Assembly (NCBI GenBank): GCA_945861765.1
Contig: CAMAWP010000007.1
Span: 1-58,282 of the forward strand
Direction of reading: 5' to 3'
DNA from: Akkermansia muciniphila
Lineage (GTDB): Bacteria; Verrucomicrobiota; Verrucomicrobiia; Limisphaerales; SIBE01
Length of the DNA stretch: 58,282 nt
Shown here: in pieces, positions 17,523-26,266 of the stretch
Layout of the letters: the number at the start of each line of letters is the position of its first letter
How positions within the stretch are numbered: position 1 is the first letter of the stretch
Position numbers and translations under genes: made by a program
Notes under the pieces: model-generated
Told to the model about the DNA's origin: nothing
The model's database searches: none
The model's input: only the letters and a program-made list of their open reading frames with translations

Positions 17523-18036
17523 AGGTTTCTGTTAAACTACCCTTCCGGGCGTTGTGAATCGCTGATCCGAGTAACTTCGCAGTCGGTTCTCGAAATCGAC
17601 GCGGAACCATGCCAACGAGTGAACAATCTGTCAAAGATGAATTATCCGAAATGAGCGAGCGCTATGGCGGATTCAAGAATACTTGACCGGCCTCCGCTGT
17701 AATTCTGCCGCAGTTCATCCTCGCTCACTGCGCGGGGTTTCATCTGTCGCAAGAGGCCGTATCGAGTCCGGGCGCAGCCCTCGATCGGGCCGCATTACTA
17801 AAGACTATCCGTTCACTTCCATCTGCTCCCCACCCCGCCTTACGGCGACGCAGTTACTTTCAGTTGCTGGCGTTGAACTCTGCCAGAGCGGAACTCCTAC
17901 CGTCCTATCGATGCTCACTCTCAAGCGCGCGAGCGCATCACTCTATGCACGCCGTCTGGCAGTTGCTGAAAAAACGAACAACTCACCGCGTTCGACAGCG
18001 GGCAGAGAATTGACCCGCATTACCAAATAGCGTTCA
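17523..18036. other. 514-base gap without an identifiable gene
   Basis: A 115-codon frame exists on the plus strand (17683-18030), but its composition (Arg/Ser-rich, no hydrophobic core, frequent low-complexity) and lack of an RBS argue against coding. The upstream 100 bases would contain the promoter of the PPi-PFK gene. I see no RNA gene here; a degenerate interspersed repeat is possible. Confidence 0.5.
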
Positions 18037-19200
18037 TCATTCAATCCTCTGGCTTGCTTTGATCTTCTCCAAGGCCTCGCGAGCCTCCGCCGAAGCAAAC
18101 TCGTTCGTGTTGGAAGCCATCTCGGCCAAGTTTGAAATGGCCGATGTAGCGGAACCGCCAATAGCCCCAAGCGCAGCAGCAGCCGACTTTCGCACTTCAG
18201 GACTGGCATCTTTCAAGGCTCTGATGAGAGCCGGCACAGCAGTTGCGGCAGCTCGCCCTCCGCGCTCCAAACTCTCGGCGGCCTTCGCACGAACTCCGGA
18301 ATCTTCATCCTCCAGGGCTCCGGCTAGAGCGACGACGACGGTTTGACTCGACGGTCGGATTTTTCCGAGGGCTTCGATCATTCCGCTTCGCACTTCAGCC
18401 AAAGGCTCACGATCCAGGGCTGCGTGGAGGCTGGGCAAAGCCTCGCGAGCCAGTGGCCCCATCTCAGCAAGGGAACATGCGGCAAAAGCCCGAACCGCGA
18501 ATCGTGAGTGTTCCAAAAATGGAATGAGTTTTGGAACGGCTGGACGGCCAATCCCGGCCAAAGCATGGGAAGCTTGTCGGGCGACCTGAGGAGACTTGTC
18601 GTCCAGCGCTTCGACCAACGCCGACACCGCAGGAACCGCCTCAGATCCGATGCGGCTTAAGGCTAAGATCGACATTAATCGGATGTGATGGTTCGAGGCT
18701 TTCATTGCTCGCACGAGTTCGGGCACCGCATCGCCTCCAATCCCGGCTAAACCAAAAGCGGCCCGCATCGAGATGTTCACATCTTCGTCCCGCAGCGCTT
18801 TGCTCAATGCAGGCAGCGCCATCTTAGCCTTGGGTCCCATGATTTCCAAAGCGCGCACCGCTCCAAATCGCAGGCGATTGGCTTCGTCGGGATCGAAGAA
18901 ATGGAAGAGTCGTAGCCTGGTTTTGTCGGAGAGCCTTGGCGAAGTGACCATCAGCGGCTTTCTGAGAAGGGAATCTTTGCATCCAAGAGCCGCAGCCAAG
19001 CAGGGCACGGCGTCTTCGCCGACCCGACGAAAAACCTCTTCAGCCGCGGCGGTTGGTCCGGGGCCGTTTAATTCCAAAGCCCATGTGAGGACCGATTTTC
19101 CATGGACTGAAGGCGGCTCGGGTCTTCGAAACTGAACGGTCAACACGACGGCCAGGAGAGCCACCGCAAGCAACGCCGCCGCGAACCACCGTCGTTTCAT
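18037..19200 (-). CDS. Membrane-anchored HEAT-repeat protein
   Basis: The 387-residue product from the ATG at 19198-19200 begins with a transmembrane or signal-anchor helix (RRWFAAALLAVALLAVVLTV), then a short linker and about eight HEAT repeats between residues 100 and 370, each about 38 residues with the pattern A(V/L)PxLxxAL.D....VR..A..ALG.IG. Such solenoids bind proteins; no enzyme activity is expected. A longer in-frame reading (to 19317) exists only because an inverted repeat lies directly upstream, so the internal ATG is chosen. It stands alone on the minus strand. Confidence 0.88.
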   Translation of the reverse strand: MKRRWFAAALLAVALLAVVLTVQFRRPEPPSVHGKSVLTWALELNGPGPTAAAEEVFRRVGEDAVPCLAAALGCKDSLLRKPLMVTSPRLSDKTRLRLFHFFDPDEANRLRFGAVRALEIMGPKAKMALPALSKALRDEDVNISMRAAFGLAGIGGDAVPELVRAMKASNHHIRLMSILALSRIGSEAVPAVSALVEALDDKSPQVARQASHALAGIGRPAVPKLIPFLEHSRFAVRAFAACSLAEMGPLAREALPSLHAALDREPLAEVRSGMIEALGKIRPSSQTVVVALAGALEDEDSGVRAKAAESLERGGRAAATAVPALIRALKDASPEVRKSAAAALGAIGGSATSAISNLAEMASNTNEFASAEAREALEKIKASQRIE

Positions 19201-19242
19201 GGAGTGAAATCCCCGGACTTCGCGCGCGCAGGGCGACTCTGA

Positions 19243-19309
19243 ACCCACCCCTACCCCTCCCACGAGGAGACCGGGCAGAGCTCCCCTCCTGGGAGGGGTA
19301 GGGGTGGGT
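19243..19309. repeat. Perfect 20-bp inverted repeat (GC-rich palindromic element)
   Basis: The arms at 19243-19262 and 19290-19309 are perfect reverse complements (TGGGAGGGGTAGGGGTGGGT on the right), separated by 27 bases. The element starts 43 bases upstream of the HEAT gene's ATG, so it would form a stable hairpin in its 5' leader. It looks like an interspersed genomic element rather than a terminator, since there is no T-run and it precedes a gene. Confidence 0.65.
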
Positions 19310-19395
19310 CGGTTCATGAAGAGTAATTAGAAAGCGAACCGAGGTTCAAAAGGCCCAACGCCGTTAGCCAGGTGCGCAATGGCCATGTTGCGGCA

Positions 19396-20115
19396 TTACT
19401 TAATTCCGGCCAGACGTTCCTTCCAGATCTTGTAAAGTAAAACAGTCGCCTGCACATCTCGAAGACAATATTCAGCAATTTCGCGAAAAGAGCCAGCCGC
19501 GAGGAGAGAATTCACATCCAGCCCAGAAATGCCATGGCTTTTCGGCGACTCAATGCCGAAGGCTTTGCAATAAAAGTCGAGATTGAATCGGCGGGCGGCA
19601 CCGTCGCGTCCGCTCACTCCGTAAAATGTCAATTGCTCAGCCAGATCGCAGTGGGGTTCGATTTGATAGCGGTAACCCAACCAGTCTTTGCGCGAAATTG
19701 GGACGTTCAGAATGGCGGATCGAAGATAGACGAACGGGACGTCGAAGCCGCGGCCATTGAACGTGGTGATGGAATCGTAGTGCTTGGCCACGTCCCAAAA
19801 AGCCGTCAGCAATTCCGCTTCATCGGAGCACGCGACGAATTCGACCGGGCCCGCTTCCTCGCTATCGGGTTCAAGTTCTGGTGCCGTAAAAAGAACTTGG
19901 CCGCGCGAGGTTTCGGCATTCAGCATGGCGATACAAACGGCCTGCGCGGTAAACGGGTAGAGATTCAGTTGCTGCCGGATCTCGGCCTGACGAATTTGGC
20001 GGGCCGAATCGTCAGGTAATCTTTGTGCGTCACGGAACAAATATTCCAACTGCACGTCGTCGAAACTTTCTAATGGAAGCGCGGAAGTCTCGATATCGAA
20101 AACCAATCTGGCCAT
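19396..20115 (-). CDS. Predicted 3'-5' exonuclease, DEDDy type (PolB-like exonuclease)
   Basis: The 239-residue protein has the RNase H-like exonuclease fold. Exo I is LVFDIET (Asp7, Glu9), Exo II is TTFNGRGFDVPF with its Asp, and Exo III is YCLRDVQAT, the Tyr-x3-Asp of the DEDDy class. The overall pattern, including LYPFTAQAVCIAM and CDLAEQLTFYG, matches the stand-alone family related to the DNA polymerase B proofreading domain. Its role is probably DNA or RNA end trimming. It is 88 bases downstream of the small histone-like gene on the same strand and divergent from mutS, so a repair connection is possible but inferred. Confidence 0.87.
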   Translation of the reverse strand: MARLVFDIETSALPLESFDDVQLEYLFRDAQRLPDDSARQIRQAEIRQQLNLYPFTAQAVCIAMLNAETSRGQVLFTAPELEPDSEEAGPVEFVACSDEAELLTAFWDVAKHYDSITTFNGRGFDVPFVYLRSAILNVPISRKDWLGYRYQIEPHCDLAEQLTFYGVSGRDGAARRFNLDFYCKAFGIESPKSHGISGLDVNSLLAAGSFREIAEYCLRDVQATVLLYKIWKERLAGIK

Positions 20116-20203
20116 GGAGAGGAGGGACAGTGATTAGACCGGGATGGCAGTTCTGCTTAAGATACCCAGAACTCGCCATCCTGGTATTTATGAGCCAAGG
20201 GAA

Positions 20204-20281
20204 TTACTTTTTCTTGGCGATGGGTTTTTTAGCTGCGGGTTTTTTAGCTGCGGGTTTTGTTGCTTTCTTTTTCTCGGCCAC
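20204..20281 (-). CDS. Histone H1-like Lys/Ala/Pro microprotein (25 residues)
   Basis: A 26-codon gene on the minus strand, start GTG at 20281-20279, stop TAA at 20206-20204. It encodes MAEKKKATKPAAKKPAAKKP followed by IAKKK: 11 lysines out of 25 residues with two AAKKP repeats, like the C-terminal tail of histone H1 or bacterial H1-like DNA-binding proteins. The start is fixed by an in-frame TGA nine bases upstream and by a GGAGG sequence (20295-20291) at 9-base spacing, one of the strongest Shine-Dalgarno sequences in this window. It lies between an exonuclease gene and mutS. It could condense or bind DNA or RNA; it might also be a leftover of a longer gene. Confidence 0.6.
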   Translation of the reverse strand: MAEKKKATKPAAKKPAAKKPIAKKK

Positions 20282-20438
20282 GGATTTTCACCTCCGTCCA
20301 GTTTTGCTGGTTAATGGTTGCTGTCGCCTGAGTGTAGGCAAAATCTTTTTGGCTGACCAGGTTTTTTTATTTGCACTGGCGATTTCTCAGAATTTTCCCT
20401 TCGACCAGGAGAGGTTTCACCTCTACCGTTTCGTCCTT

Positions 20439-23036
20439 ATGGCTGGCGACGCTCAACTAACTCCAATGATGGCGCAATACCGGCGCATCAAGAGCGAGCT
20501 GCCCGGCGATGCGCTGTTGTTGTATCGACTCGGTGACTTTTACGAGATGTTCTTCGAAGACGCACAGCTCGGAGCGCAGTTGCTCAATGTCGCGTTGACC
20601 AAGCGTGGCGTCGTGCCGATGTGTGGCATTCCATACCATGCGGCCAACAACTATATTGCGCGCCTGCTCAAGGCCGGTAAGAAGGTCGCGATCTGCGATC
20701 AGATGGAAGAGGCCCGCCCCGGTCAATTGGTCAAGCGCGAGGTGACCCAAATCCTTAGTCCGGGAACACATTTCGATGAGCGGATGCTCAATGCTGAGAG
20801 GAATAATTTCTTGGCTGCCGTTTACGCCTTAAGTGAAACTTATGGCTTGGCCGTGATTGATTTGACCACCAGCGATTTCAAGGTGACCGAGGTGGAAGAT
20901 GGAACGGCTTTGCTGACCGAATTGGAAAGGTTGCGCCCCGCGGAAATTATTTTACCTGCAAACGCGACATCGCTCCGTTCGCTCCTCCAAGATGGATTTC
21001 CGATTCTCAACAGCTACGAGGATTGGACTTACGGGCCTGAGACTGCTCAATTCACTCTGCGCGATCATTTCAAGGTCGGCTCCCTGGACGGCTTTGGTTT
21101 GAGGAGTCGCGCCGCGGCCATCGGTGCTGCTGGAGCGATCTTGCACTATTTGATTCATCACCTCCGACGGGATGTGGCGCATCTGACGCGCCTCTCGTTT
21201 TACCAAAGGTCGGATTACCTGGTCCTTGATGGCGTCTCGCTGCGCAATTTGGAAATCCTCGAACCGCTTCACCGAGACGCTCCGCGGACAGCGTGCCTTT
21301 ATGGCGCCTTGAACCGCACGGTGACACCGATGGGCGCGCGCCGCCTGCGCGACTGGCTGACTCAGCCGCTCGCAGCCGTGGAGCCGATTCGCCAGCGTCA
21401 GGAAGCAATTGAACTTTGGATTCGAAATTCCGCCAGCCTCGACGGTTTCCGTCGGCACCTGACGGAAGTACGGGACCTTGAGCGGACGATCAGCCGGCTG
21501 AGCGTCGGCACGGGCAACGGACGCGATCTGGTCGCTTTGCGATTGGCTTTGGAACAAATCCCAGGCCTGCGGCAGATTTTGGGGGAGATGCGAGTGCGGG
21601 CAGCTCAGCCGACGGGTGCTGCTTTGGCCAAAGACATTTTTGGTGAGATCCCACTAGCTGCTCAACATCTGAAGGGCGGATCGTCCGATCTGCTGACCGA
21701 ATTAGAATCGCAACTCTCGGAATTCGCAGACGTGATCGATCTTATTTTGCGAGCCATTGGGGACGAGCCGCCGTTGGCTGTTAAGGAAGGTGGCTTGATT
21801 CGAGATGGTTTTGATGCGGCTTTGGACGAGCTGCGGAACGCCGGCCGCCAAGGCAAGGATTGGATCGCGAAGTTGCAACAGCAAGAAATCGAACAAACAG
21901 GGGTTGCTTCCTTGAAGGTGAGGTTTAATTCGGTTTTCGGCTACTACATCGAAGTGACCAAATCGAATCTCGACAAGGTCCCAGCTCATTACATCAGGAA
22001 ACAAACCATAGCGAATGGCGAGCGTTTCTTCACTCCAGAGCTTAAGGAGATGGAAGGCAAAATTCTCGGCGCCGAGGAGCGCAGCCTCAAGCTGGAATAC
22101 GACCTGTTCTTGCAAGTCCGCGAAACGGTCATCGGCCAGTTGCCACAAATCCAGCAGACCGCGCGCGCATTGGGCCAGTTGGATGTGCTCGCCTGCTTGG
22201 CCGAAACGGCCCGTCTCAACAATTATTGCCGACCTCAGGTCGCCCAAGATGGCATCCTGCAAATCGCGGAAGGACGCCATCCGGTTCTCGACCAGGCGCT
22301 GACCGAAGAGCGGTTTGTGCCCAACGATACTCAACTCGATCTAGTGACGCAGCAAATTGGTTTAATCACAGGGCCGAACATGGCCGGCAAGAGCACTTTC
22401 ATTCGGCAAGTGGCTCTGCTGACACTGCTCGCTCAAACGGGTTCGTTCATCCCGGCGACATCGGCTCGCATCGATCTGGTGGACCGCATTTTTACTCGCG
22501 TTGGTGCCAGCGATGATCTTTCGCGTGGCCAATCCACCTTCATGGTGGAGATGACGGAAACAGCCAACATCTTGAACAACGCGACACGCCAGAGCTTGAT
22601 TATCCTCGATGAAATTGGCCGCGGCACCAGCACCTTTGACGGCTTGAGTTTGGCTTGGTCCATCGTGGAGTATTTGCATAATCAGGTTGGTGCGAAAACC
22701 CTCTTTGCCACTCACTATCACGAGCTGACTGAATTGGCCGGACGGTTGCCGCGAGTCCAAAACTTCAATGTCGCAGTTCGAGAGTGGAACGATCAAATCA
22801 TTTTCCTCCGCAAGATCGTCTCGGGAGGCACTGACAAAAGCTATGGGATTCAGGTGGCCCGTCTGGCGGGCGTGCCAAAGTGTGTGCTGACGCGGGCCAA
22901 GGAAATTCTCTCGAACTTGGAAGAATCAGAACTGACGCCCGAAGGCAAAGTGCGGTTGCCGGGTCGGCATCGCGCCGAGCGAGCAAGACTCCAGAAGCTG
23001 TCCCCGGCTTCTCAAATGGACCTCTTCATCGGCTAA
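20439..23036 (+). CDS. mutS: DNA mismatch repair protein MutS
   Basis: MutS recognises base mismatches and starts repair. The 865-residue reading from ATG 20439 has all domains: mismatch-binding domain I with LTPMMAQYRRIK and the GDFYEMF motif (Phe-x-Glu wedge), connector, core, clamp, and the ATPase domain with GPNMAGKSTFIRQ (Walker A), DEIGRGTSTFDG (Walker B/signature) and ATHYHELTEL. The frame stays open 138 codons upstream, but that part overlaps the divergent microgene and lacks MutS homology. An AGGAGAGG sequence at 20407-20414 is too far for a good RBS. MutL is not in the window. The C-terminal helix-turn-helix region ends in the typical MDLF motif. Confidence 0.97.
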   Translation: MAGDAQLTPMMAQYRRIKSELPGDALLLYRLGDFYEMFFEDAQLGAQLLNVALTKRGVVPMCGIPYHAANNYIARLLKAGKKVAICDQMEEARPGQLVKREVTQILSPGTHFDERMLNAERNNFLAAVYALSETYGLAVIDLTTSDFKVTEVEDGTALLTELERLRPAEIILPANATSLRSLLQDGFPILNSYEDWTYGPETAQFTLRDHFKVGSLDGFGLRSRAAAIGAAGAILHYLIHHLRRDVAHLTRLSFYQRSDYLVLDGVSLRNLEILEPLHRDAPRTACLYGALNRTVTPMGARRLRDWLTQPLAAVEPIRQRQEAIELWIRNSASLDGFRRHLTEVRDLERTISRLSVGTGNGRDLVALRLALEQIPGLRQILGEMRVRAAQPTGAALAKDIFGEIPLAAQHLKGGSSDLLTELESQLSEFADVIDLILRAIGDEPPLAVKEGGLIRDGFDAALDELRNAGRQGKDWIAKLQQQEIEQTGVASLKVRFNSVFGYYIEVTKSNLDKVPAHYIRKQTIANGERFFTPELKEMEGKILGAEERSLKLEYDLFLQVRETVIGQLPQIQQTARALGQLDVLACLAETARLNNYCRPQVAQDGILQIAEGRHPVLDQALTEERFVPNDTQLDLVTQQIGLITGPNMAGKSTFIRQVALLTLLAQTGSFIPATSARIDLVDRIFTRVGASDDLSRGQSTFMVEMTETANILNNATRQSLIILDEIGRGTSTFDGLSLAWSIVEYLHNQVGAKTLFATHYHELTELAGRLPRVQNFNVAVREWNDQIIFLRKIVSGGTDKSYGIQVARLAGVPKCVLTRAKEILSNLEESELTPEGKVRLPGRHRAERARLQKLSPASQMDLFIG

Positions 23037-23083
23037 AGTGTGGACGCGACAAGCCGGGTCGGCTGTGTTCACGACTGCGTGAG

Positions 23084-23203
23084 ATGCACAAATTCTCGAT
23101 TGAGTTAAAGGGAAAAAGGCGGGACGACGATTCTGGAATGCTCACTTTAAATATCCTGGGCGATTGCAAGGTGGAGTTGCTTCTGAGGAAGCAGGAGGAC
23201 TAA
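23084..23203 (+). CDS. Possible small protein of 39 residues
   Basis: In the 359-base gap after mutS an ATG at 23084 opens a 39-codon frame giving a charged product (MHKFSIELKGKRRDDDSG start, LRKQED end) with a plausible beta-strand pattern (TLNILGDCKVELLL). There is no clear RBS, and it may be a chance frame continuing one that overlaps mutS. I see no other feature in the gap. Confidence 0.25.
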   Translation: MHKFSIELKGKRRDDDSGMLTLNILGDCKVELLLRKQED

Positions 23204-23395
23204 ACACTCAGGGCCTTCGAGCCGAACGGCGATGCCTTACTTGGAGCAATTCAAGTCTTGGCGAGAAGATCTAGGATGTAAGCCAAACTGGTCTGCACGT
23301 CGGCTTTCATGTTGCCGCAAGGATCGACTGCTCGGGTGCGTATGAATGCCGAAATGAAGGGTTGAGCGTTCGATCCACCTTCTTTAGAATTGCTC

Positions 23396-24544
23396 ATGGA
23401 CAAATCGCTGACAAAGTTTCCGCCCTTTAGCTTGACTCGATTGTTAGGAACAGTGTTCTCGCCGCGGGCTGGAGAGAGGATTGCCATTTTGATCGATTTG
23501 CCTGATCCGCTCGATGTAAAGGATTTCGCATTTCTTAAAAGCGATGCGCTAACGATTCAACGCTATGCGCACAACGTCTTCTACCAAGGCCTGAGGAATG
23601 GCGGTCTGGCGGACTTGAAACTGGAGTGCGGTGATTTGTTCGCCTATCAGATCACCGGCGGCAGTAATCTTGATTTGCCGGATACCGGAGTCGATCCGGT
23701 CGGCCGCACGGTGACATTCGAGAAAGATATTTACCCTCGTTTTAATATTATTCTGTGCATCTCGACGTTCTCAGCCACCGCGCCTCTGACCGTCTTCGCC
23801 AAGCGTTTTGGTTTTCGTGGAGCGACTTTGCATGGACTTAACGAAATCATTTTGCGAACCGGCCTTTCTGTGGATTACAACGAAGTCAGCCGTCAGGCGG
23901 AAAAGTTACGACAGGGATTGACCCGCGCCGACCATTTCGAAATTGATTTCGAAGTTGCCGGCAGGAAACAAACGCTCAAGCTCTTCTGTGGCGGACAGGA
24001 GGCGCAGAAAAGCCACGGCCTTTGTCGTGGTGAAACACCGGACGTGGCAAATCTGCCGGCTGGTGAGGTCTATTTTGTCCCAAAGAGCGCTGCAGGCGCT
24101 TTTCCTATGCGCTACGAGGATGGCACGATCGGCATCATGGAAGTGGCTAACGGCCGTATTACCAAGGCGACGCTCTTGATGGGAGATCCGTCTGTCACCG
24201 CTGCGCACAATCGGAAGTTGGCAACTGATCCCGTGACCGGCGAACTGGGCGAACTGGGGTTCGGGACGCAAGAGCTCCCTGCCTCAGGTCGTGATATTCA
24301 AGATGAAAAGATTTTAGGAACGTTTCACGTCGCGACCGGCCGGAGCGATCACTTGGGCGGACCGTTGACTCCCGAGCGCTTTCTTGATGCGCGAAATGCG
24401 ACGCACGATGACATTTTATTCTCACCGACCAAGACACCAGAAATCCTCGTCCCTGAAGTGCGGATGTATCGGGGCGGGGAAGTAAAGGTGGTGCTCCAAA
24501 ACTATCAGCCGGGCGATTACCTGCGGAAACTCATCGCATCTTGA
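23396..24544 (+). CDS. M29-like metalloaminopeptidase-family protein
   Basis: The 382-residue product from ATG 23396 resembles aminopeptidases T/S (family M29), two-metal enzymes. The metal-site blocks are recognisable in order: NLPAGEVYFVP (first Glu), LGELGFGTQE (second Glu), DEKILGTFHVATGRSDHLGG (His) and NATHDDILF (His-x-Asp). The N-terminal LLGTVFSPRAGERIAILID also matches the family's first strand. Peptidase activity is inferred; other M29-like proteins are of unknown function. Its stop overlaps the start of the next gene (TTGA), so this protein and the OvoA-type methyltransferase are translationally coupled, which suggests a shared pathway on a histidine- or peptide-derived compound. 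Confidence 0.72.
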   Translation: MDKSLTKFPPFSLTRLLGTVFSPRAGERIAILIDLPDPLDVKDFAFLKSDALTIQRYAHNVFYQGLRNGGLADLKLECGDLFAYQITGGSNLDLPDTGVDPVGRTVTFEKDIYPRFNIILCISTFSATAPLTVFAKRFGFRGATLHGLNEIILRTGLSVDYNEVSRQAEKLRQGLTRADHFEIDFEVAGRKQTLKLFCGGQEAQKSHGLCRGETPDVANLPAGEVYFVPKSAAGAFPMRYEDGTIGIMEVANGRITKATLLMGDPSVTAAHNRKLATDPVTGELGELGFGTQELPASGRDIQDEKILGTFHVATGRSDHLGGPLTPERFLDARNATHDDILFSPTKTPEILVPEVRMYRGGEVKVVLQNYQPGDYLRKLIAS

Positions 24545-25302
24545 GCACCAACTTTTACGAGTCCGAAAGGGCCGTGGCGGAATATCTTCTCTTCCACTAC
24601 GGATCACCGGAACAGGTGTTGCCCTATCAGTTCGGGCCAACCGAATCGCTCCACTTTCCTGCGCGATGCGTGAAAGAATGCTTGGAGAAAGTGCGCTTAA
24701 CGCCGGATGCGCGAGCGCTCGACCTCGGTTGCGCAGTGGGAAGATCGACATTCGAGCTAGCTCGCTATTGTCGTCATGTCGTTGGCCTTGATTATTCATC
24801 CCGCTTCATAGAGACGGCACGCTCGTTGCAGAAGACTGGCACGCTCGATTTTCAATTCGCGGATGAAGGCTCATTGATGAAACCCGGCACGGCCAAAGTG
24901 CCCGATGAGATTGACCGATCGAGAGTCAGCTTCGAGCAAGGCGACGCCCTAAAACTACCGGAGGCGCTGGGACTCTTTGACGTGGTGTTGATGGCAAATC
25001 TGATCGATCGCTTGAGCGATCCTCGGTGTTGCCTGCGACGGTTGCCGAGTTTGGTGAAGTCGGGAGGCCAACTGATCATTGCTTCCCCTTACACCTGGTT
25101 GGAAGAATACACCCCACGAGAAAATTGGCTCGGAGGATTCGAGAGAGACGCCAAACAGATCAAAACCTTGGACTCGCTGAGAGATCTGCTGGCTTCGGAT
25201 TTTCGTCTCTCCTTCTGCAAGGACTTGCCGTTCCTGATCCGAGAGCACGCCCGTAAATTCCAGTGGAGCATCGCCGAGGCGAGCGTATGGGTAAGGAAGT
25301 GA
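24541..25302 (+). CDS. OvoA-type putative 4-mercaptohistidine N1-methyltransferase (stand-alone)
   Basis: The 253-residue protein is a class I SAM methyltransferase with ALDLGCAVGRSTFELAR as motif I. Its N terminus (NFYESERAVAEYLLFHYG) and FGPTESLHFPARCVKECL block match the C-terminal methyltransferase domain of OvoA, the enzyme of ovothiol synthesis, and the free-standing family annotated as putative 4-mercaptohistidine N1-methyltransferase. The sulfoxide synthase part of OvoA is not fused and is not in the window, so the real substrate is uncertain. It starts at TTG inside the stop of the M29-like gene. An amino-acid ABC importer follows 131 bases downstream on the same strand. Confidence 0.8.
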   Translation: MSTNFYESERAVAEYLLFHYGSPEQVLPYQFGPTESLHFPARCVKECLEKVRLTPDARALDLGCAVGRSTFELARYCRHVVGLDYSSRFIETARSLQKTGTLDFQFADEGSLMKPGTAKVPDEIDRSRVSFEQGDALKLPEALGLFDVVLMANLIDRLSDPRCCLRRLPSLVKSGGQLIIASPYTWLEEYTPRENWLGGFERDAKQIKTLDSLRDLLASDFRLSFCKDLPFLIREHARKFQWSIAEASVWVRK

Positions 25303-25433
25303 GGAGGCAACGGGTGGGCGTCTCGCACCAGAGGTCTCATCACCGCTGGGCATCCCACCGTCTCGCGGACGGAGTTTCTTACCGCATCTTCAAAATTGTC
25401 GCAAAGATGGGGCTTAACAGTTATTAAGTTTCC

Positions 25434-26264
25434 ATGAAATTACTGGTGAGTCTGAATTTAGCGCGCGCCTCTTTACGGTGGATTAACTGCCATCGGGCGG
25501 TGGTAGGATTCTGGCTGATTTGCTCAATGGTAGGCTGCTCTCCAAAGCCTCGAACCGCGCTCATCGTCGGAATGGAGCTGGCCTACCCACCGTTCGAAAT
25601 GACCGATGAACAGGGCCATCCCAAAGGGGTGAGCGTCGAACTTGCATACGCGCTTGGCAAATTCCTGCACCGTGAAGTGGAGATCCAAAACTTTCCATTC
25701 GATGGATTGATCCCCTCCCTGAAGACGGGCAAGATTGACCTTATCATTTCTTCCATGACAGCGACATCCGAGCGCGCGCAATCGATCGATTTTTCCGACC
25801 CTTACCTGAGGACCGGCCTCTGTCTGCTGACCGGAACAAATTCGACGGTCCGATCTATTCAAGACCTGGATCAATCCAAAAGGGTTTTGGCGGTGAAGAA
25901 AGGAACCACGGGACACAGCTACGCGGTCGAGAAGATCAAACACGCAACGGTGCTGGTGTTGGACAAGGAATCCGCTTGTGTGCTGGAAGTGGTTCAAGGG
26001 AAAGCCGACGCCTTTATTTACGATCAAATGTCCATTTTTAAGAATTGGCAACGTCATCAAGAAACAACACGGCCGCTCCTGAAACCTTTCCAGGAGGAAT
26101 CATGGGCGATGGGAATTCGCAAAGGGAACTCGGAGCTGCTTCAACAGGTGAATCAGTTTTTGACGGACTTCCGAGCAAAGAAAGGGTTCGACGCGTTGGC
26201 CGACCGTTACTTGAAAGAGCAAAAAGAAGCTTTCCGGCAAATGGGCTATCCATTCTACTTCTGA
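25434..26264 (+). CDS. Polar amino-acid ABC transporter substrate-binding lipoprotein
   Basis: The 276-residue protein is a family 3 solute-binding protein. A long N-terminal segment ends in a lipobox (SMVGC, Cys35), so it is attached to a membrane. The body has the typical PPFEMTDEQG, GVSVELAYALGK, PSLKTGKIDLIISSMTAT and RAQSIDFSDPYLRTG blocks that form the amino-acid pocket (Arg after TSE and Asp in FSDPY). It is the first gene of an SBP-permease-ATPase set, with the permease start two bases after its stop. The exact ligand cannot be read from the sequence. Confidence 0.92.
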   Translation: MKLLVSLNLARASLRWINCHRAVVGFWLICSMVGCSPKPRTALIVGMELAYPPFEMTDEQGHPKGVSVELAYALGKFLHREVEIQNFPFDGLIPSLKTGKIDLIISSMTATSERAQSIDFSDPYLRTGLCLLTGTNSTVRSIQDLDQSKRVLAVKKGTTGHSYAVEKIKHATVLVLDKESACVLEVVQGKADAFIYDQMSIFKNWQRHQETTRPLLKPFQEESWAMGIRKGNSELLQQVNQFLTDFRAKKGFDALADRYLKEQKEAFRQMGYPFYF

Positions 26265-26266
26265 AC

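Noticed and set aside
17683-18030. 115-codon plus-strand frame in the gap after the PPi-PFK gene
   Set aside because: Arg/Ser-rich composition, no RBS, no recognisable fold; more likely intergenic or degenerate repeat.
20025-20438. 138-codon upstream extension of the mutS frame
   Set aside because: It overlaps the exonuclease gene and the 25-residue gene on the other strand and has no MutS homology; MutS homology begins at LTPMMAQY just after the chosen ATG.
23251-23397. A 48-codon minus-strand frame whose ATG shares the CATG with the M29-like gene start
   Set aside because: The C-terminal half looks protein-like (ADVQTSLAYILDLLAKT), but there is no RBS, and the start would overlap the divergent start of a well-supported gene. 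Left uncalled without evidence of conservation.
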